Of a stretch of 64,000 nucleotides of DNA, positions 21,918 to 32,569 are shown in pieces. The DNA lies in assembly GCA_922989275.2 (NCBI GenBank), contig OV277861.1, forward strand, positions 38,504,623 through 38,568,622. Reading direction: 5' to 3'. Made by a program: the position numbers and the translations under genes. Source of the stretch: Gari tellinella. Its lineage: Eukaryota > Mollusca > Bivalvia > Cardiida > Psammobiidae. How positions within the stretch are numbered: the stretch's first letter is position 1; each line of letters opens with the position of its first letter. Under the pieces are notes generated by a model, which did not search any database, had not been told where the DNA came from, and worked only from the letters and a program-made list of their open reading frames with translations.

Positions 21918-22130
21918 TTTCCCCTTCACTGCCATGACGTCATCCATTTTAAACAATTAACGACTGTTTTTATTCATCAAATCTAGTTTTCATGTATTTT
22001 GACTTAAACATGTAAAATGAGTGTCAAACAGTTTTGATCCTGATCAGACGCCGCGTCACGCGGCGTCTGACCAGGGCCAAAACTGTTTGCAAATAACAAT
22101 TGTACTTGAGTTAGGGCAGTATAGGGGTTA
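21918..22130. mobile_element. family G TTAA-type MITE, better copy
   Basis: Reads CCCTTCACTGCCATGACGTC at left and GGGCAGTATAGGGGTTAA at right. The hairpin is CAAACAGTTTTGATCCTG with GACGCCGCGTCACGCGGCG. The left half includes GAGTGTCAAACAG, the phrase that marks family G. Confidence 0.75.
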
Positions 22131-22332
22131 ATATATTTATACTTTCCGAGAATAAAGCATCCATTAGAATACGTAACCAGCATAACCAATATGCATACAC
22201 GTTTCGATAGCGGAGGATGTACTTCGATTTTGAAATAACACAATATAGGCCCAAACGGTTTTAAAGTTGTGCTTATTGAAGCAAATTAGGGTTTCCAATC
22301 TTCATCCAAAGTGTTCGCAATAATTACATAGA

Positions 22333-22513
22333 CAGTGGAGTAAACGTTATTCTGTCCAAACTAATGTGGGCATGCCAAAAAGCTAGCATCTTCATGGAAA
22401 ACAGTTTTGAGACAGATCAAACGCCGGGTCACCCGCCGTCTGTTTACTCCCTAAAATGTTTTATTCCTTTAAATTCATTGCATTTCGTTTGCGAATAAAT
22501 CCGTACTCCACTG
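22333..22513 (-). mobile_element. family A MITE, deleted copy
   Basis: TIR CAGTGGAGTAAACG and GTACTCCACTG. The hairpin is damaged (GAGACAGATCAAACGCCGGG), and part of the right half is missing. Confidence 0.7.
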
Positions 22514-22731
22514 CATCCCATTTTAGGCAGCAGCATTCTAAAGATTATGTTCAGTTTGAAATAAATAAGTTCTTTCAGTGATGTTAATGTAAGATCTATT
22601 ACATTCACAGTATATCAAGAGCTAGACAGAGCTTTGTCAAATATCAGCATAACATGTCGCCATATCCATCTACTGTAACGGCTCTATATAGCATCAAGGA
22701 TATCCCCTTAACTGCATCACTGTTCTATTAG

Positions 22732-23132
22732 TGGTTGAAATTATTTTTGGACCAATGAGAGTTGAGTATTTTTGAAAAAAAATCGAGGATTAATTTTTGT
22801 AAGTCAGTACTATCAAACACCAATCAACGACTAAAAGATTTAAACCTGCGCATGCGTATTAGGGTTGATTTGCAGGTGTTTCTTTGGGTGCGGTCGTGTC
22901 CATTTCCTTTGACATCTCTTTGTCGGTACTATTTAAAAAGGGTGTTTCGGGAAGAAAAAACGTTTTGTTACTTCCAATTGACGTTATATCTCTTTGTCGG
23001 TACCAAAAAAATAATTTCAACCACTAAATTGGTTAGTCTCTATTGGTCTATTTTAACAAAAGATTAAAAGTCGCTCGGGTGCCCCTCGCTTGACTTTTAA
23101 TTTTTGTTAAAATCGACTACTAGACACTAACC
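22732..23132. mobile_element. element M with attached palindrome, unsplit copy
   Basis: Inverted ends TAGTGGTTGAAATTATTTTTGG (first 20 bases visible on both sides) and AATAATTTCAACCACTA bound about 300 bp. A palindrome follows (23031-23132), with arms TCTATTTTAACAAAAGATTA and AAAATTAAAAGTCAAGCG-type complement and tip GCTCGGGTGCCCCTCGC. The same pair of parts recurs, split, at 58561-60240, so they move or duplicate together. Confidence 0.75.
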
Positions 23133-23149
23133 TATACTTAAATAGAGAT

Positions 23150-23215
23150 AGTTTTGAATCCTGATGAGACGCCGCCTTATGCGGCGTCTCAACAGGATCC
23201 AAAACTGTTTGCATC
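23150..23215. repeat. isolated family G hairpin
   Basis: AGTTTTGAATCCTGATGAG with ACGCCGCCTTATGCGGCGTC and CAACAGGATCCAAAACTG. The outer parts of the family are absent or diverged. Confidence 0.65.
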
Positions 23216-23364
23216 AACGTTCATGGCGCATTTGATGGCGGTTGCGATCAGTTTGAATCAGAATTATACACCGATTCACTTGAACTTAGGTCAAGGTTTA
23301 AAATCTTTGCAGAATACATGTACATCTATAACAATGGTTCTGAGGTCAATGCAGAATTAAAAAA

Positions 23365-23577
23365 GTAAAACTTCTCTATCACGACCACAAATAAACGTGT
23401 GTTGATTATTAGGTATCAACGACAGATGCCTGCTTAAAACAATGTGACAGTAAACGGAAAACTCCGGTAGAAACATTCTGCTTTATTGCCATCTTGCTTT
23501 AAACTGTCGTCGGTGTTTGTTTTACAATCAATTATCCCTCGTTTTAGTGGTCGTAATTGAAAGGTTTTTGTTGTATT
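23365..23577. mobile_element. family E MITE, degenerate
   Basis: Ends AAACTTCTCTATCACGACC and GTCGTAATTGAAAGG. The stem AAACAATGTGACAGTAAAC with CATCTTGCTTTAAACTGTC has an eroded tip. Confidence 0.65.
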
Positions 23578-23974
23578 TGAAACTGAAATGAACAAGATAT
23601 TTTAAAAAAGACAATAGTATGGCTGAGAAAGAGTACGTACATCGCATTAAACATGAGTTTTCATGCAACTCGACACGTGACATCTAATTCCGTTCGCAAA
23701 TGAAACAGTTTTTTCAAAAAGTTTACTCAAAATTAAATTACGCCAAGCCGATCTGGTTCCTGAAACTGATTGACCCCGTCTGTAGTTACGTTTTTTTGTT
23801 TTGTTTTTTTCCTATTTAAAAGACGCATAAATCGGAATTTTACAACATAAGCGGACGTCAAAACCCGAAGCAGATGGTAACACAGAGGGATACATTTGTA
23901 AATGTTAATATGTTCTAAATCGGCAAAAACGCGAATATGTTTTTGTTCTTAGCGTATTAGTGTTTTCTTCTAAC

Positions 23975-24185
23975 TTTTTTGCTTTTAAACGCAAACGCAA
24001 TGCACTAAACTGTGGAAATTTACTTTTAGAAATTTTAACAATATTTTTAATCTGAGTAGCAAACAGGTTGGAGCCTGATCAGTCGCCGGGTAACCCCGCG
24101 TCTGATCTGGCTCCAACCTATTTGCAATGGAAATAATAGTTTTAGTATATAAATGCTTTTATTGGGAAATAATAAAATATTCGTA
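23975..24185 (+). mobile_element. family A MITE, degenerate
   Basis: TTTTAAACGCAAACGCAATG leads to a hairpin GCAAACAGGTTGGAGCCTG with CGCCGGGTAACCCCGCG, then GCTTTTATTGGGAAAT. Both TIRs are eroded. Confidence 0.65.
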
Positions 24186-24747
24186 AAGTTAGCGCATCGG
24201 TCTCGTGCTGCACGAGGATCACACTTATTTAAAGTATGAAAGTGTACGATTATATATTCGATGATACCTTGCTTACCTATTTACCATTATTAACTGTTCT
24301 GTTCTACAAATAACTCGGACAAGTCCGAAAATAATACTATGAGAGAAAACATGAAACACGTATCTGTTGTCTTTGTTAAGATAAATTGTTTTTAATATTT
24401 TATTCCGTATTGTTTTTGTATATGTTCACTTTAGGGGGAGTATCGAATCTAATGCTGGAATAAGTTGAAACCCAATCCAATTTCATTGTTTACATGGGGT
24501 GGATAGATGAGTTTGGATTTGCAGCACTGAGACACAAAATAGGTCAAATAGCGCCGATAAATGATGAGGGATGGTGAGATGAGATGATGATGATTTCAGA
24601 AAAAATGATTTTGGCTAATCTCGTTCGTTGCAAAGCATTGGGTCGACACCATCAATCTGTCTTTAATGGATAAAGTCCGTTTGAGTGAATACATATCAAA
24701 ATGGTTGTCACACAGTTTAAATCCGGTATTTCATCTGGGGTCCAACA
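24186..24747. other. no gene seen
   Basis: Unassigned AT-rich sequence, with a short imperfect purine repeat near 24560-24600 (GATGATGAGGGATGGTGAG). Confidence 0.45.
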
Positions 24748-24962
24748 TACTGTATAACCTCTATATTACGACCGCTAAACAGACGGTTGATTGTCTGTAT
24801 ACATGTAAAAGACAGGTGACAGCTTAAAGAAATGTGAAAGTGAAACAGAAAACTCCTGTAGGAGCTTTCTGTTTCACTTTTATATTGTTTTAAGCAGCCT
24901 ACTGTCTTACACGGATTATATTTGACACAATTACGTGGTCGTAAAAGAGAGGTTAAACTGCA
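24748..24962. mobile_element. family E MITE, fuller copy
   Basis: Ends TAACCTCTATATTACGACC and GTCGTAAAAGAGAGG followed by TTAAACTG. The hairpin is CTTAAAGAAATGTGAAAGTG with AACAGAAAACTCC and its complement. Confidence 0.78.
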
Positions 24963-25016
24963 TTTGCAAGGTCGATTTTAGTCTCCTATAGCGATGAAAG
25001 GGTTAGACCATTTCGC

Positions 25017-25220
25017 CAAGTGGATTCTTCTATGTTTATATTTTGGATTAGTCCATTTTTTATCAAAGGGATGCCTGTTTTTCATTTTCATTTTGTTTTA
25101 CATTGAAATTCCTATCAGCAACCAGAGTAGATTCTGATCAGACATAGCATTGTGTTGTGTCTGATCAAGGTCTACACTGTTTGCCCATGTCCCATAAATA
25201 GGACCATGGGTACAAATGGG
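25017..25220. mobile_element. family B MITE, diverged copy
   Basis: Left end TTAGACCATTTCGCCAAG with a mutated TTAA, right end CAAATGGG with TTAA at 25221-25224. The hairpin tip is changed to ACATAGCATTGTGTTGTGTC. Confidence 0.75.
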
Positions 25221-25388
25221 TTAATAAAATACTGTTATCGATTTTACGATGTAGTATTTATTTGCAAGAAACCTGTTTTTCTAAGAATTTAGTACAAAAT
25301 GTACTTACAACTAAAGGTTACTTCTCATAAAATATGTTCTTCCTCGTGAGAAACTAAAAATGCTTTGCAAGCAGTTCGAATTAATATC

Positions 25389-25582
25389 ACCAGAGCTCCA
25401 GATACGGGGAGTATTTCAAAAACTAAAATCTTTATTTCTGAATTAAACCCTATGGTGTCACTACTCACTAGAATCGTCTCTACGAGACGATTCTAATGAG
25501 AAGGGACTCATAGGATTTGGTGCTGAATTGAATGAGAAAATGCTGGATTTGTTCAGTTAACTCCCTCTTATCTGGAGCCCTG
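25389..25582. mobile_element. family F element, copy 3
   Basis: Ends GAGCTCCAGATACGGGG and CTCCCTCTTATCTGGAGCCC. The centre ACTAGAATCGTCTCTACGAG with ACGATTCTAATGAG forms a stem. Confidence 0.72.
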
Positions 25583-25935
25583 ATTACACTTTGATAACGC
25601 GGCATATAATCGGAATCCAAACAAGTTGACTCATATATCGATGATTTTAATCAAACCTTTTTTTTTATTTCATATTTCTGCCAATACAGTATTAAAGTAT
25701 GTCAATTTATGACGGTGAAATTATACAACCAGACGACCTATTTTCCGGTGAATATGGGTTAAACATAAATACTGCAAAGTTTGACAATAACTGATCCCAT
25801 GTGTATACTTGAGATATTAGCACTAGTAGAGCATTTATCGTTAACAAATGACACAATCCGTTAAACTTGGAGATTGATTATTTTTAACTATTCACACTAA
25901 CCTTAAGAAGTGCAAGAGAATTATAGGATGCTCCC

Positions 25936-26240
25936 TTTAACCCTTTCCCCCGTAGAAGCGACTTTTAGCGTATTTAATTTATTCATCCGCTGAAGAAAAT
26001 ATTTATAGTTTATACCCTCGTGAACAATTACAATAACTAAAAGTTTTATATAGCCTAGCAGATTATAGTTTAAAGCAGGCTGAAAGTAAAGCAGAATGTG
26101 CCTTAAGGTACATTCTGTGGGTTTATTCTTTCTTGTATAAACGCAAACAGTCAGGCTCCAAATTGTTTGCACTAGAACTAATACTGCTAAGCTAACTTAA
26201 ACGCGTTCGTTGGGAAAGAATATCGTCTTTTCCATTTATA
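25936..26240. mobile_element. chimera of family D (reversed) and family A
   Basis: 25936-26115 is family D read backwards: TTAACCCTTTCCCCCGTAG, then TCATCCGCTGAAGAAAAT and a hairpin AAAGCAGGCTGAAAG...ACATTCTG. Within the right arm it switches to family A text (GTTTATTCTTTCTTGTATAA, CAGGCTCCAAATTGTTTGC, GGGAAAGAATATCG) with most of the A hairpin missing. Confidence 0.68.
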
Positions 26241-26245
26241 ACAGT

Positions 26246-26508
26246 GGTACATGTAATATACTAAGCAAAACTGCTAAGTACCCCAACATTTATATCATTT
26301 GAGTTTCGAATCAAATAACTTTTGTTTACACGCATCATATTCCCACAAACATTGTTATATTTTCCAAGAAATAATTGAAATAAAATGATATTTCGTAAAT
26401 CAGAAAATCAATTTTACGTTATCATCACCCATGAAAAAGAAAATACATGTACCAAAATTGTCCCTGGGGTACTTAGCAGCTTTGCTAAGTACATGTATAT
26501 CAAAATAT
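26246..26508. mobile_element. element N with about 35-bp inverted ends
   Basis: Left end TACATGTAATATACTAAGC followed by AAAACTGCTAAGTACCCC; right end GGGGTACTTAGCAGCTTTG followed by CTAAGTACATGTA. Each end contains its own small palindrome (CTTAGCA/TGCTAAG). The interior has no open frame of interest. I saw no second copy. Confidence 0.7.
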
Positions 26509-27060
26509 AAGCGTATGCCATATAAATCATATAAACAAAAGTATGGTACAGAAACTTACTTTAGTGCATAATGTACAACCAAAGACACAATGAATCGCGC
26601 TAGCTAAATGTCGTAAACAACGCACACACAACTCCACATTGGTTCTATAAAAGCAGACGAAAAACTGAGCAGACGACATTATGGCAGTGCCATTGTTAGA
26701 CGGATGGTTGCGTCATAATGACAGTGACCTAATTATTTACTCAGAATGACAGAACAACAATATTCATGAGCTGTAACACTTTAGAATAGCAGCCAATTAA
26801 ACTTGCAATAAATTTGAAGTTTAAAGAAATCAATATGGCTACTTAAAACATTGTCTAAACTCCACAAGACGCTCATTTTGGACCTTTCTGTTTCTCCTTT
26901 AAGCAATCAGAAAGTGGTCTTTGACACAATGATCGAACTGTTCACTGTACGGTCTGAAAAACATAATATCGTTGTTGCAATGTGAATTATTACAGTGGAT
27001 CTAACGTCTACCCCCCCCCCCCCAGTAAAATAGTGTTTCTGCTAAATACAGTATGTCCAT
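26509..27060. other. no gene; poly-C run
   Basis: A 13-C run lies at 27011-27023. 26640-26720 resembles worn family G text (AGCAGACGACATTATGGCAG). No supported gene. Confidence 0.45.
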
Positions 27061-27074
27061 AGCAATCAGTAATG

Positions 27075-27260
27075 AGCTAGTACTGACGCCAGGGTCCAAG
27101 GTTATAAAGCATTTGAGTTGAGTCTAAGTTCGTTCTCAAGCATTTTATTTGCTCAAATCAGACCAATCAACTGTTTGAGAATAATCCCAGACTCAACTCA
27201 AATGCTTTTTAGCTTTGACACCAGGTCTGATCAGCCTCCAACCTGTTTGTCACAGAATAA
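27075..27260 (-). mobile_element. family A hairpin remnant with a palindrome at its apex
   Basis: The outer sequence is GACGCCAGGGTCCAAGG at left and ACACCAGGTCTGATCAGCC plus CCAACCTGTTTG at right. Between them a second palindrome has arms AGCATTTGAGTTGAGTCT (27109-27126) and AGACTCAACTCAAATGCT (about 27190-27207). Compare 9890-10245. Confidence 0.6.
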
Positions 27261-27752
27261 AATAAATACTTTAAAGAACCTGCCATTTTTCTATTCAATT
27301 ACACAGCGTTTGTTTAGTTTTGTTTAATCGGCTCAAAGGAAGAATTTCAATTTCGCTATTGTACTAGTATTTTGGAAAAGATGATAAATTATCCTAAACG
27401 ACAAAAACCTAGTTCATAAAAAATGAGAGGAAATTGTAAAAGAAAAGTACAATCGAGATTTTATAACACCACAAAGAATACGTTATAAAGTGATAAATTA
27501 ATGATGCCGAGTTTTATACAATGAGCTTTTGAAGGAAATGCTAGTTTTAGGACTAGTTTAAGAAGTCCTGTTATTATGACTGCATAATCCTTTAATGTAT
27601 TTGACGCTTTCAAAGTGTGTCTTCTGTACAATTTTTGAAAGATGAGTTATCTACATTTTATGAAGGAAAACTAAATGAGATTATGAAACAGTTAGCATCC
27701 GGATGAGAGGCCGTGTAACTGGATTCAAACTTTTTGAAATATTTATCAAATA
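27261..27752. other. no gene seen
   Basis: AT-rich; nothing recognised. Confidence 0.5.
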
Positions 27753-28189
27753 CAGTCGAACTTTGATATATCTAACTCTATTTTATCGAACATATCCGTA
27801 TTTCAAGGTCAAAACGTGGCTTAGCCACGTTTTTAACCTTTGAAATATGGGTATATTCGACCTATTCGAGCATGATACAGATATGTTATTATTTCCGTTT
27901 AAACGCAAACGTACGCAAACGCAAAGCACTAAAACGTAGAAAAAGAACAACTTTTGGACAAGTCTGATCATTCTTGTTTATCTTGGTGGCAAACAGTTTG
28001 GAGCCTGATCCGACGCCGGGTTACCCGGCGTCTGATCTGGCTCCAAACTGTTTGCACTGCAAATAATAGTTTTAGCGTAAACGCGTTTATTGGGAAAGAA
28101 TAACAGATTCTCCACTGTACAATGTAGTTCATGTGTCGAACTATCGGATATTTCGAGTTAAGCGAGTTCGAGATATCGAAGTGTGACTG
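27753..28189. mobile_element. family I pogo-like MITE, interrupted by a family A copy
   Basis: Ends CAGTCGAACTTTGATATATC and GAGATATCGAAGTGTGACTG, with TA on the left. The central stem TTTCAAGGTCAAAACGTGG with TTAGCCACGTTTTTAACC has a small tip. Family A copy 27878-28117 sits in the right half and splits it. Family I ends resemble pogo/Tigger termini. Confidence 0.75.
27878..28117 (+). mobile_element. family A MITE nested in family I
   Basis: TIR partly lost at left (CAGATATGTTATT) and intact at right (TCTCCACTG with TA). The hairpin CAAACAGTTTGGAGCCTG with ATCCGACGCCGGGTTACCC is nearly perfect. Confidence 0.82.
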
Positions 28190-28278
28190 TACTCGTTCTC
28201 GGTGAGCAGCATGCAGAGAGAGGGTAGTATATACATGTAGGTGAACATCGTACAAAACTGCTTCCAAAGAATTTATTG

Positions 28279-28400
28279 GAGAGGACGTTTTTCTTACTTA
28301 ATAAACGCTAAAACTATTATTTCTATTACAAACAGTCTGGAACCAGATCAGACGCCGGGTAACCTGGCGTCTAATCAGTCCTAAATCTGTTTCCGACCTA
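28279..28400 (-). mobile_element. family A fragment
   Basis: Left half and hairpin only: TACTTAATAAACGCTAAAAC, CAAACAGTCTGGAACCAG and GACGCCGGGTAACCTGGCG. It stops after the hairpin. Confidence 0.7.
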
Positions 28401-28435
28401 GCTGAAAATAAGTATTAATTAAATGTAAGTTGGTA

Positions 28436-28681
28436 CAGTGGAGAAAACGTTATTCTTTCCGTTTAAACGCAAACCAAACGCAAACGCAAAGCACTAAAAC
28501 GTAGAAAAGTACAATATTTGGACAATTCTGATAATTCATGTTTATGTTGGTGGCAAACAGTTAAGAGCCTGATCAGACGCCGGGTCACCCGGCGTCTGAT
28601 CTGTGTCCCAATTGGTTGCATTGGAAGTAATAGATTCATCGAAAACGCTTTTATATGGGTAGAATAACGTTTTCTCCACTG
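28436..28681 (+). mobile_element. family A MITE, intact ends
   Basis: TIR CAGTGGAGAAAACG and TTTTCTCCACTG, TA on both sides. The hairpin is CAAACAGTTAAGAGCCTG with GCCGGGTCACCCGGC. It directly follows the fragment at 28279-28400. Confidence 0.88.
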
Positions 28682-28769
28682 TACCTTCTAGTGCATTGTA
28701 TTTGCGTTTCGTAAAGTGTTTTAAAAGAAAAGAAAAACGTGTATTGTATAACGTTAGTGTTGGCGTTAC

Positions 28770-29350
28770 AAATCGTCTGATATGGATTCAAGTTGTTTGT
28801 CACTCGTTATTATGTTTGGGAAAACCAGAGGCGACACTTTTAACAGACGACATTGCAGTTGTGAATAGGTTGGACATAAATATAACATGTTGTTTAAATA
28901 TATAACTTAATATTATCTCGTCCATGTAAAGCGTGCTAATCAAGTTATCGTTGATCTGATCAATGGTAAGAGTGGATATCTTACTAACATTTCTTAATAA
29001 GGCATATTAATGCATTTTTATAATGTCAGATTTTAAGTAAAACTTTATGGCAGGTCTTAACTTTGAGATTAGCACTATTTACATGGTTTTAGTTTATGTT
29101 TTTGTATTGAACTGCTGATAATTGAAATATGATATTCAGGTAGTAGTTTGCTGTGATAACTACTTAATAGTCTCTTATAATTCTTATTTGAATGGCATGG
29201 TTAATGTTATTTTATGACAAATGTATATATGTATATGAACCATGATGAGACTGAAATAAAGATATTATATATATCCTATTTAGGGAACTTCGACAAGGGT
29301 CGGCGTTGTAAGGAGGGAGTCGTTGTCGGTAGGGCCGTTGTAGGGAGAGA
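28770..29350. repeat. two family C fragments separated by unassigned sequence
   Basis: 28770-28880 holds CGTCTGATATGGATTCAAG, TTTGTCACTCGTTATTATG and GCAGACG-type text. 29290-29350 holds the right terminal part (GTTGTAAGGAGGGAGTCGTT, GGGCCGTTGTAGGGAG). The roughly 400 bp between may be an insertion or two independent fragments. Confidence 0.55.
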
Positions 29351-29804
29351 AAACTTTATCAGTTTTCTTTACACTAATGCTGTTTATTTAACGAAGCAAA
29401 CATGACAACAATAGATTGAAATCATACGACATACTGACTCTTTGCGAGAAAAGTAGTATGTTGGTTGAGTTGCATACAAGTATTTTGCTAAATCAATACT
29501 TTCCGATTAGAAACAAAACATATCAACTATAACGTTTATATCCTTTGGAAATAAAGACACGGGCCTATTGTTTTGTGATATACGAGTTTGATCCAACTAA
29601 AACGAACATTACAGTTGCATTTAATGTTCTACATTTCCTAGCTGTTTTTTTCGTGCTTGCTGTCGAATACACAGGAAATAATTACGTTTTACAGTTTATA
29701 GCTAGAGCGGCGGGGATGTTATTTCGTTCCAATTAAATAAATTTGTGTTAAATGTAATGTATTAAAATATGAAAAATTACAATTTGTTTAAATTTCTTAC
29801 TATA
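29351..29804. other. no gene seen
   Basis: A 63-codon open frame at 29545-29736 has a hydrophobic stretch, but it has no GPCR motif and no flanking splice sites that I could tie to the exon at 30569. Confidence 0.4.
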
Positions 29805-30325
29805 CGATTCTTATTTAAGCGGAGCACAGCTTGGAGCCTGATCAGAACGGGTTTACCAGTGTCTGATCTGGCTCAAGGTTGTTTGCAACGAACATACTAG
29901 TTTACCGAACAAACGTGTATTGGGATAATACAAAGGAGAATACGTGATTTTCTCAATACGCAAAAGTATGCTTACACAATTATGTCCATTGGCAAACAAT
30001 TTGAAGTCAGATCACAGGCTGAGTTATCCGACGCCTGATTAGGCTCAAAACTGTTTGCCACTCCGGTAAAAGAATCGTCGAAATTTACGTTAATTTTCCC
30101 CGATAAATGTGTATGCTGACTTTTTTTTCAATTGCAAACAGTTTGAAGCCAGATTAGACGCCGGGTAAACGGTGTCTAATCAGGCTCTAAACTGTTTGCC
30201 ACTTAGATTATACTAAATCTTGAAGTATTTGAAAACAGAAATGGACTTGTTTGCATCTTAGTGCATTGCGTTTGCGTTTCAATTGTGTTACATGTAAACG
30301 GGAAACAATATCACTTTCTTAAATG
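29805..30325 (-). mobile_element. three degenerate family A copies in a row
   Basis: Hairpin remnants occur at about 29828-29890 (CTTGGAGCCTGATCAG), 29992-30062 (GGCAAACAATTTGAAGTCAG) and 30135-30202 (CAAACAGTTTGAAGCCAG, the best). Each is followed or preceded by family A body text such as ACAAACGTGTATTGGGAT or GCATTGCGTTTGCG. All TIRs are worn. Confidence 0.6.
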
Positions 30326-30365
30326 TATTTGAACCGTGCCATGAAAAAACATGCCTTATTGCATT

Positions 30366-30436
30366 GCAAACAGTGTAGATCAAGGCCAGCCGCCGCGTCT
30401 TAGACGCGGCGGCTGGCATTGATCGACTCTGTTTGA
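30366..30436. repeat. CAAACAG-type hairpin with an unusual GC-rich tip
   Basis: GCAAACAGTGTAGATCAAGG leads into a GC stem, CCAGCCGCCGCGTCT and AGACGCGGCGGCTGG, separated by one base. The base of the stem matches the other families, but the usual GATCAGACGCC block is replaced. It lies about 130 bp upstream of the GPCR exon, within intron or upstream sequence. Confidence 0.75.
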
Positions 30437-30568
30437 AACCCACACTCATCTAAAACATTGTATTTAGCAGTACTATATATATGGGTTTTGGTAGTGTAAA
30501 CCAACGCACAATTTTATAGTGCAATAAGGCAGATTTGGTTATTACATGGATAAATTTATATTTTTCAG

Positions 30569-30943
30569 CTGTTTCCGTTGGAGTCAGCTGCTACACCTTA
30601 GTGGCCATATCCTTGGAGCGCTACTACGCTATATGCCAGCCATTGAGGTCACGTAGATGGCAGACACTATCGCATGCCCGACGAATGATAATCGGTATCT
30701 GGGTGGCCATCCTGGTCGTCATGAGCCCGATTGCTGCCTTCCAGCGAATTGTCCCCATACGCAAGGGCGGTCACGCATGTCGGGAGATTTGGCCAGACGT
30801 TCTGTTAAGTTACAGTATTGACCAAGCGTATTCAGTCATACTCGCAGTGATCCTGCTCTTCGTCCCCCTGGTGCTGATGTCCGTGTTTTATGGCCTCATG
30901 GGAAAGAAATTGTGGATAACGTCGCGGAGGGACTCGTACTCGG
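30569..30943 (+). CDS. cholecystokinin/sulfakinin receptor-like GPCR, exon covering TM3-TM5
   Basis: Internal exon of a class A neuropeptide GPCR, a G-protein-coupled plasma-membrane receptor. It is preceded by TTTATATTTTTCAG and followed by GTAAAT. The acceptor and donor both split codons in phase 1 (split Ala first, split Gly last). It encodes 124 whole residues. Visible residues 2-26 (mid-TM3) include VSVGVS and LVAISLERY, with the E/DRY motif as Glu17-Arg18-Tyr19. Intracellular loop 2 reads ICQPLRSRRWQTLSHARR, very close in form to the ICxPLQSRxWQTxSHA loop of CCK receptors. TM4 has Trp45 and Pro54; extracellular loop 2 carries the disulfide Cys71; TM5 has Pro100 and Tyr108. From this I infer a CCK/sulfakinin-type peptide ligand; other neuropeptide receptors are less likely. 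An ATG at 30535 lies in the intron and is not the start. Exons for the N-terminus, TM1 and TM2 were not found. Confidence 0.88.
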
Positions 30944-30962
30944 GTAAATATTTGCGTGCCTC

Positions 30963-31175
30963 TCATTTAACCGCAAACGAAACGCAAACGCAATGCACTA
31001 CAGTGGAGAACGTAATTAACACTGAATATTGATTTTAACATAGACGCCAAACAGCTTGGAGCCTGATCAGACGCCGGGTTACCCGGCGTCTGATCTGGCT
31101 CCAAGCTGTTTGTAATCGAAATAATAGTTTTAGCGTAAACGCGTTTATTGGGAAAGAATAACGTTTTCTCCACTG
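30963..31175 (+). mobile_element. family A MITE lacking its left end, in the GPCR intron
   Basis: Starts at CATTTAACCGCAAACGAAAC, so the first 30 bp or so are gone. The right TIR TTTTCTCCACTG with TA is intact. The hairpin CAAACAGCTTGGAGCCTG with GACGCCGGGTTACCCGGCG is nearly perfect. An internal CAGTGGAGAACG at 31001 mimics a TIR but falls where other copies have AATGGAGAAAATG. Confidence 0.8.
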
Positions 31176-31589
31176 TATATATCAGTTATTCTTTGATAAA
31201 GAATATATACCAGACAGAAAACTGCCTAATAAAGAGTAAATTTGATAGAGAAATCTCATTTTGTTTTACATTAAGCTGTCATGTGTCTTAAATACTACTA
31301 ATGTATCGTATTCTAAATGGTCGTTTCGCACACGATATTACTGAAGAACAGCTTATTAAAACACTGAAATGTCAGTTTGATAGTTTAAGAAATATTTGGT
31401 AGCGTGAGCGTTTAATAGAAACTTTCTTGCAGATTGTAATTCGCGCATTTAAAACTTTCTACGTAATGTTTTTGGGTAATTTATATAGAAAGCTAAACAA
31501 ACTTCGGATATAGCTGAAATTCCCTTTGTCAATATATCATTATTACTGTTTTTTTACCCCCCCCCCCCTAGCTAGATTGTGTGTTGATG

Positions 31590-32130
31590 GCAAATGGTTA
31601 GCTCCATCAGATTGATAGTAAAGCAATATGCGCCTTAAATACATTACTTGACTTAACTTGGGTGATAACACTTAGTCAGTAAATAGTTAGAATTAAATAC
31701 TGGATAGCACGTTTTAACTGTACAAATGTCTAGGCAAATAAACAGTCAGGCGTTTCATGTGAGGCCCGTACCTTATAGTTGACTAGTTTGGATAGTAAAA
31801 CACAGTGAAAAAACGCCTTCAATGTGAGCATGACAGAGCTTCATTAAACAGTTTAAGATGGCTGTTTCTCTTTTGACGTTTCTCATCCTTTACAGTAACT
31901 TTCACGTCTAGTGGGAACAATGGCGGGGAAACCATTGAATATGCTTGGGTAATGTCTTTAAGGCGGAGTTTGCTTAACTTTCAGCCAGCTGCATTCAGCT
32001 TTACGTCCAATCTGCTTTAAACCACCAGCTGCTAGGACATAAACAACTATTTATTATTGTACATATTTATGACTGCATCAAGTGGTATATTTTTTACTGG
32101 AGGAATAAATCAAAGGGGCAAACATGCGCA
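31590..32130. repeat. worn family D-like and E-like stretches within the intron
   Basis: 31600-31650 has GATTGATAGTAAAGCAATAT and CGCCTTAAATACATT. 31960-32120 has AAGGCGGAGTTTGCTTAAC, TTTCAGCCAGCTGC and CTGCTAGGACATAAA. Both are too eroded to set boundaries. Confidence 0.45.
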
Positions 32131-32569
32131 TTAATGGCGTAATGATTCAAACAGCCAAAATACAGAAAAAATTAAGTAATGCATGATACAATCAAAGGTA
32201 TTCCAATTCTATTCAATCACTGACAGACTTTGAAAAGTGTTTGATTTGCGCGTGAATAATTTCCGCAAAACTAGGCAACTACAAAACATGGGGGCTGACA
32301 TCTTGGATGATGACGTCACGGCTTTTACGAAGAGTTGTGCGTGACGTTTCGGAATTCCCGATTTCGGTGATATTTTTAAATGAATAACCCAAAACACTCA
32401 CTTGTAATGATTTCCTCCAAATGACAAAATGTCAAACAGCTCAATTCATACCCTTTAACGCTAAAAATGAACGTTATTTGCAAAAAGCTACTTCTCAATC
32501 GAACCGATAAAAATAACGGATTACCAATACGTCATCAATATAAATAATGACGTCATTATCAGGGCTGCC

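Noticed and set aside
30535..31032. 165-codon open frame taken as a complete small protein
   Set aside because: The first 34 bases before 30569 are intron with an acceptor at 30567-30568, and everything after 30943 is intron past a GT donor, including a family A element.
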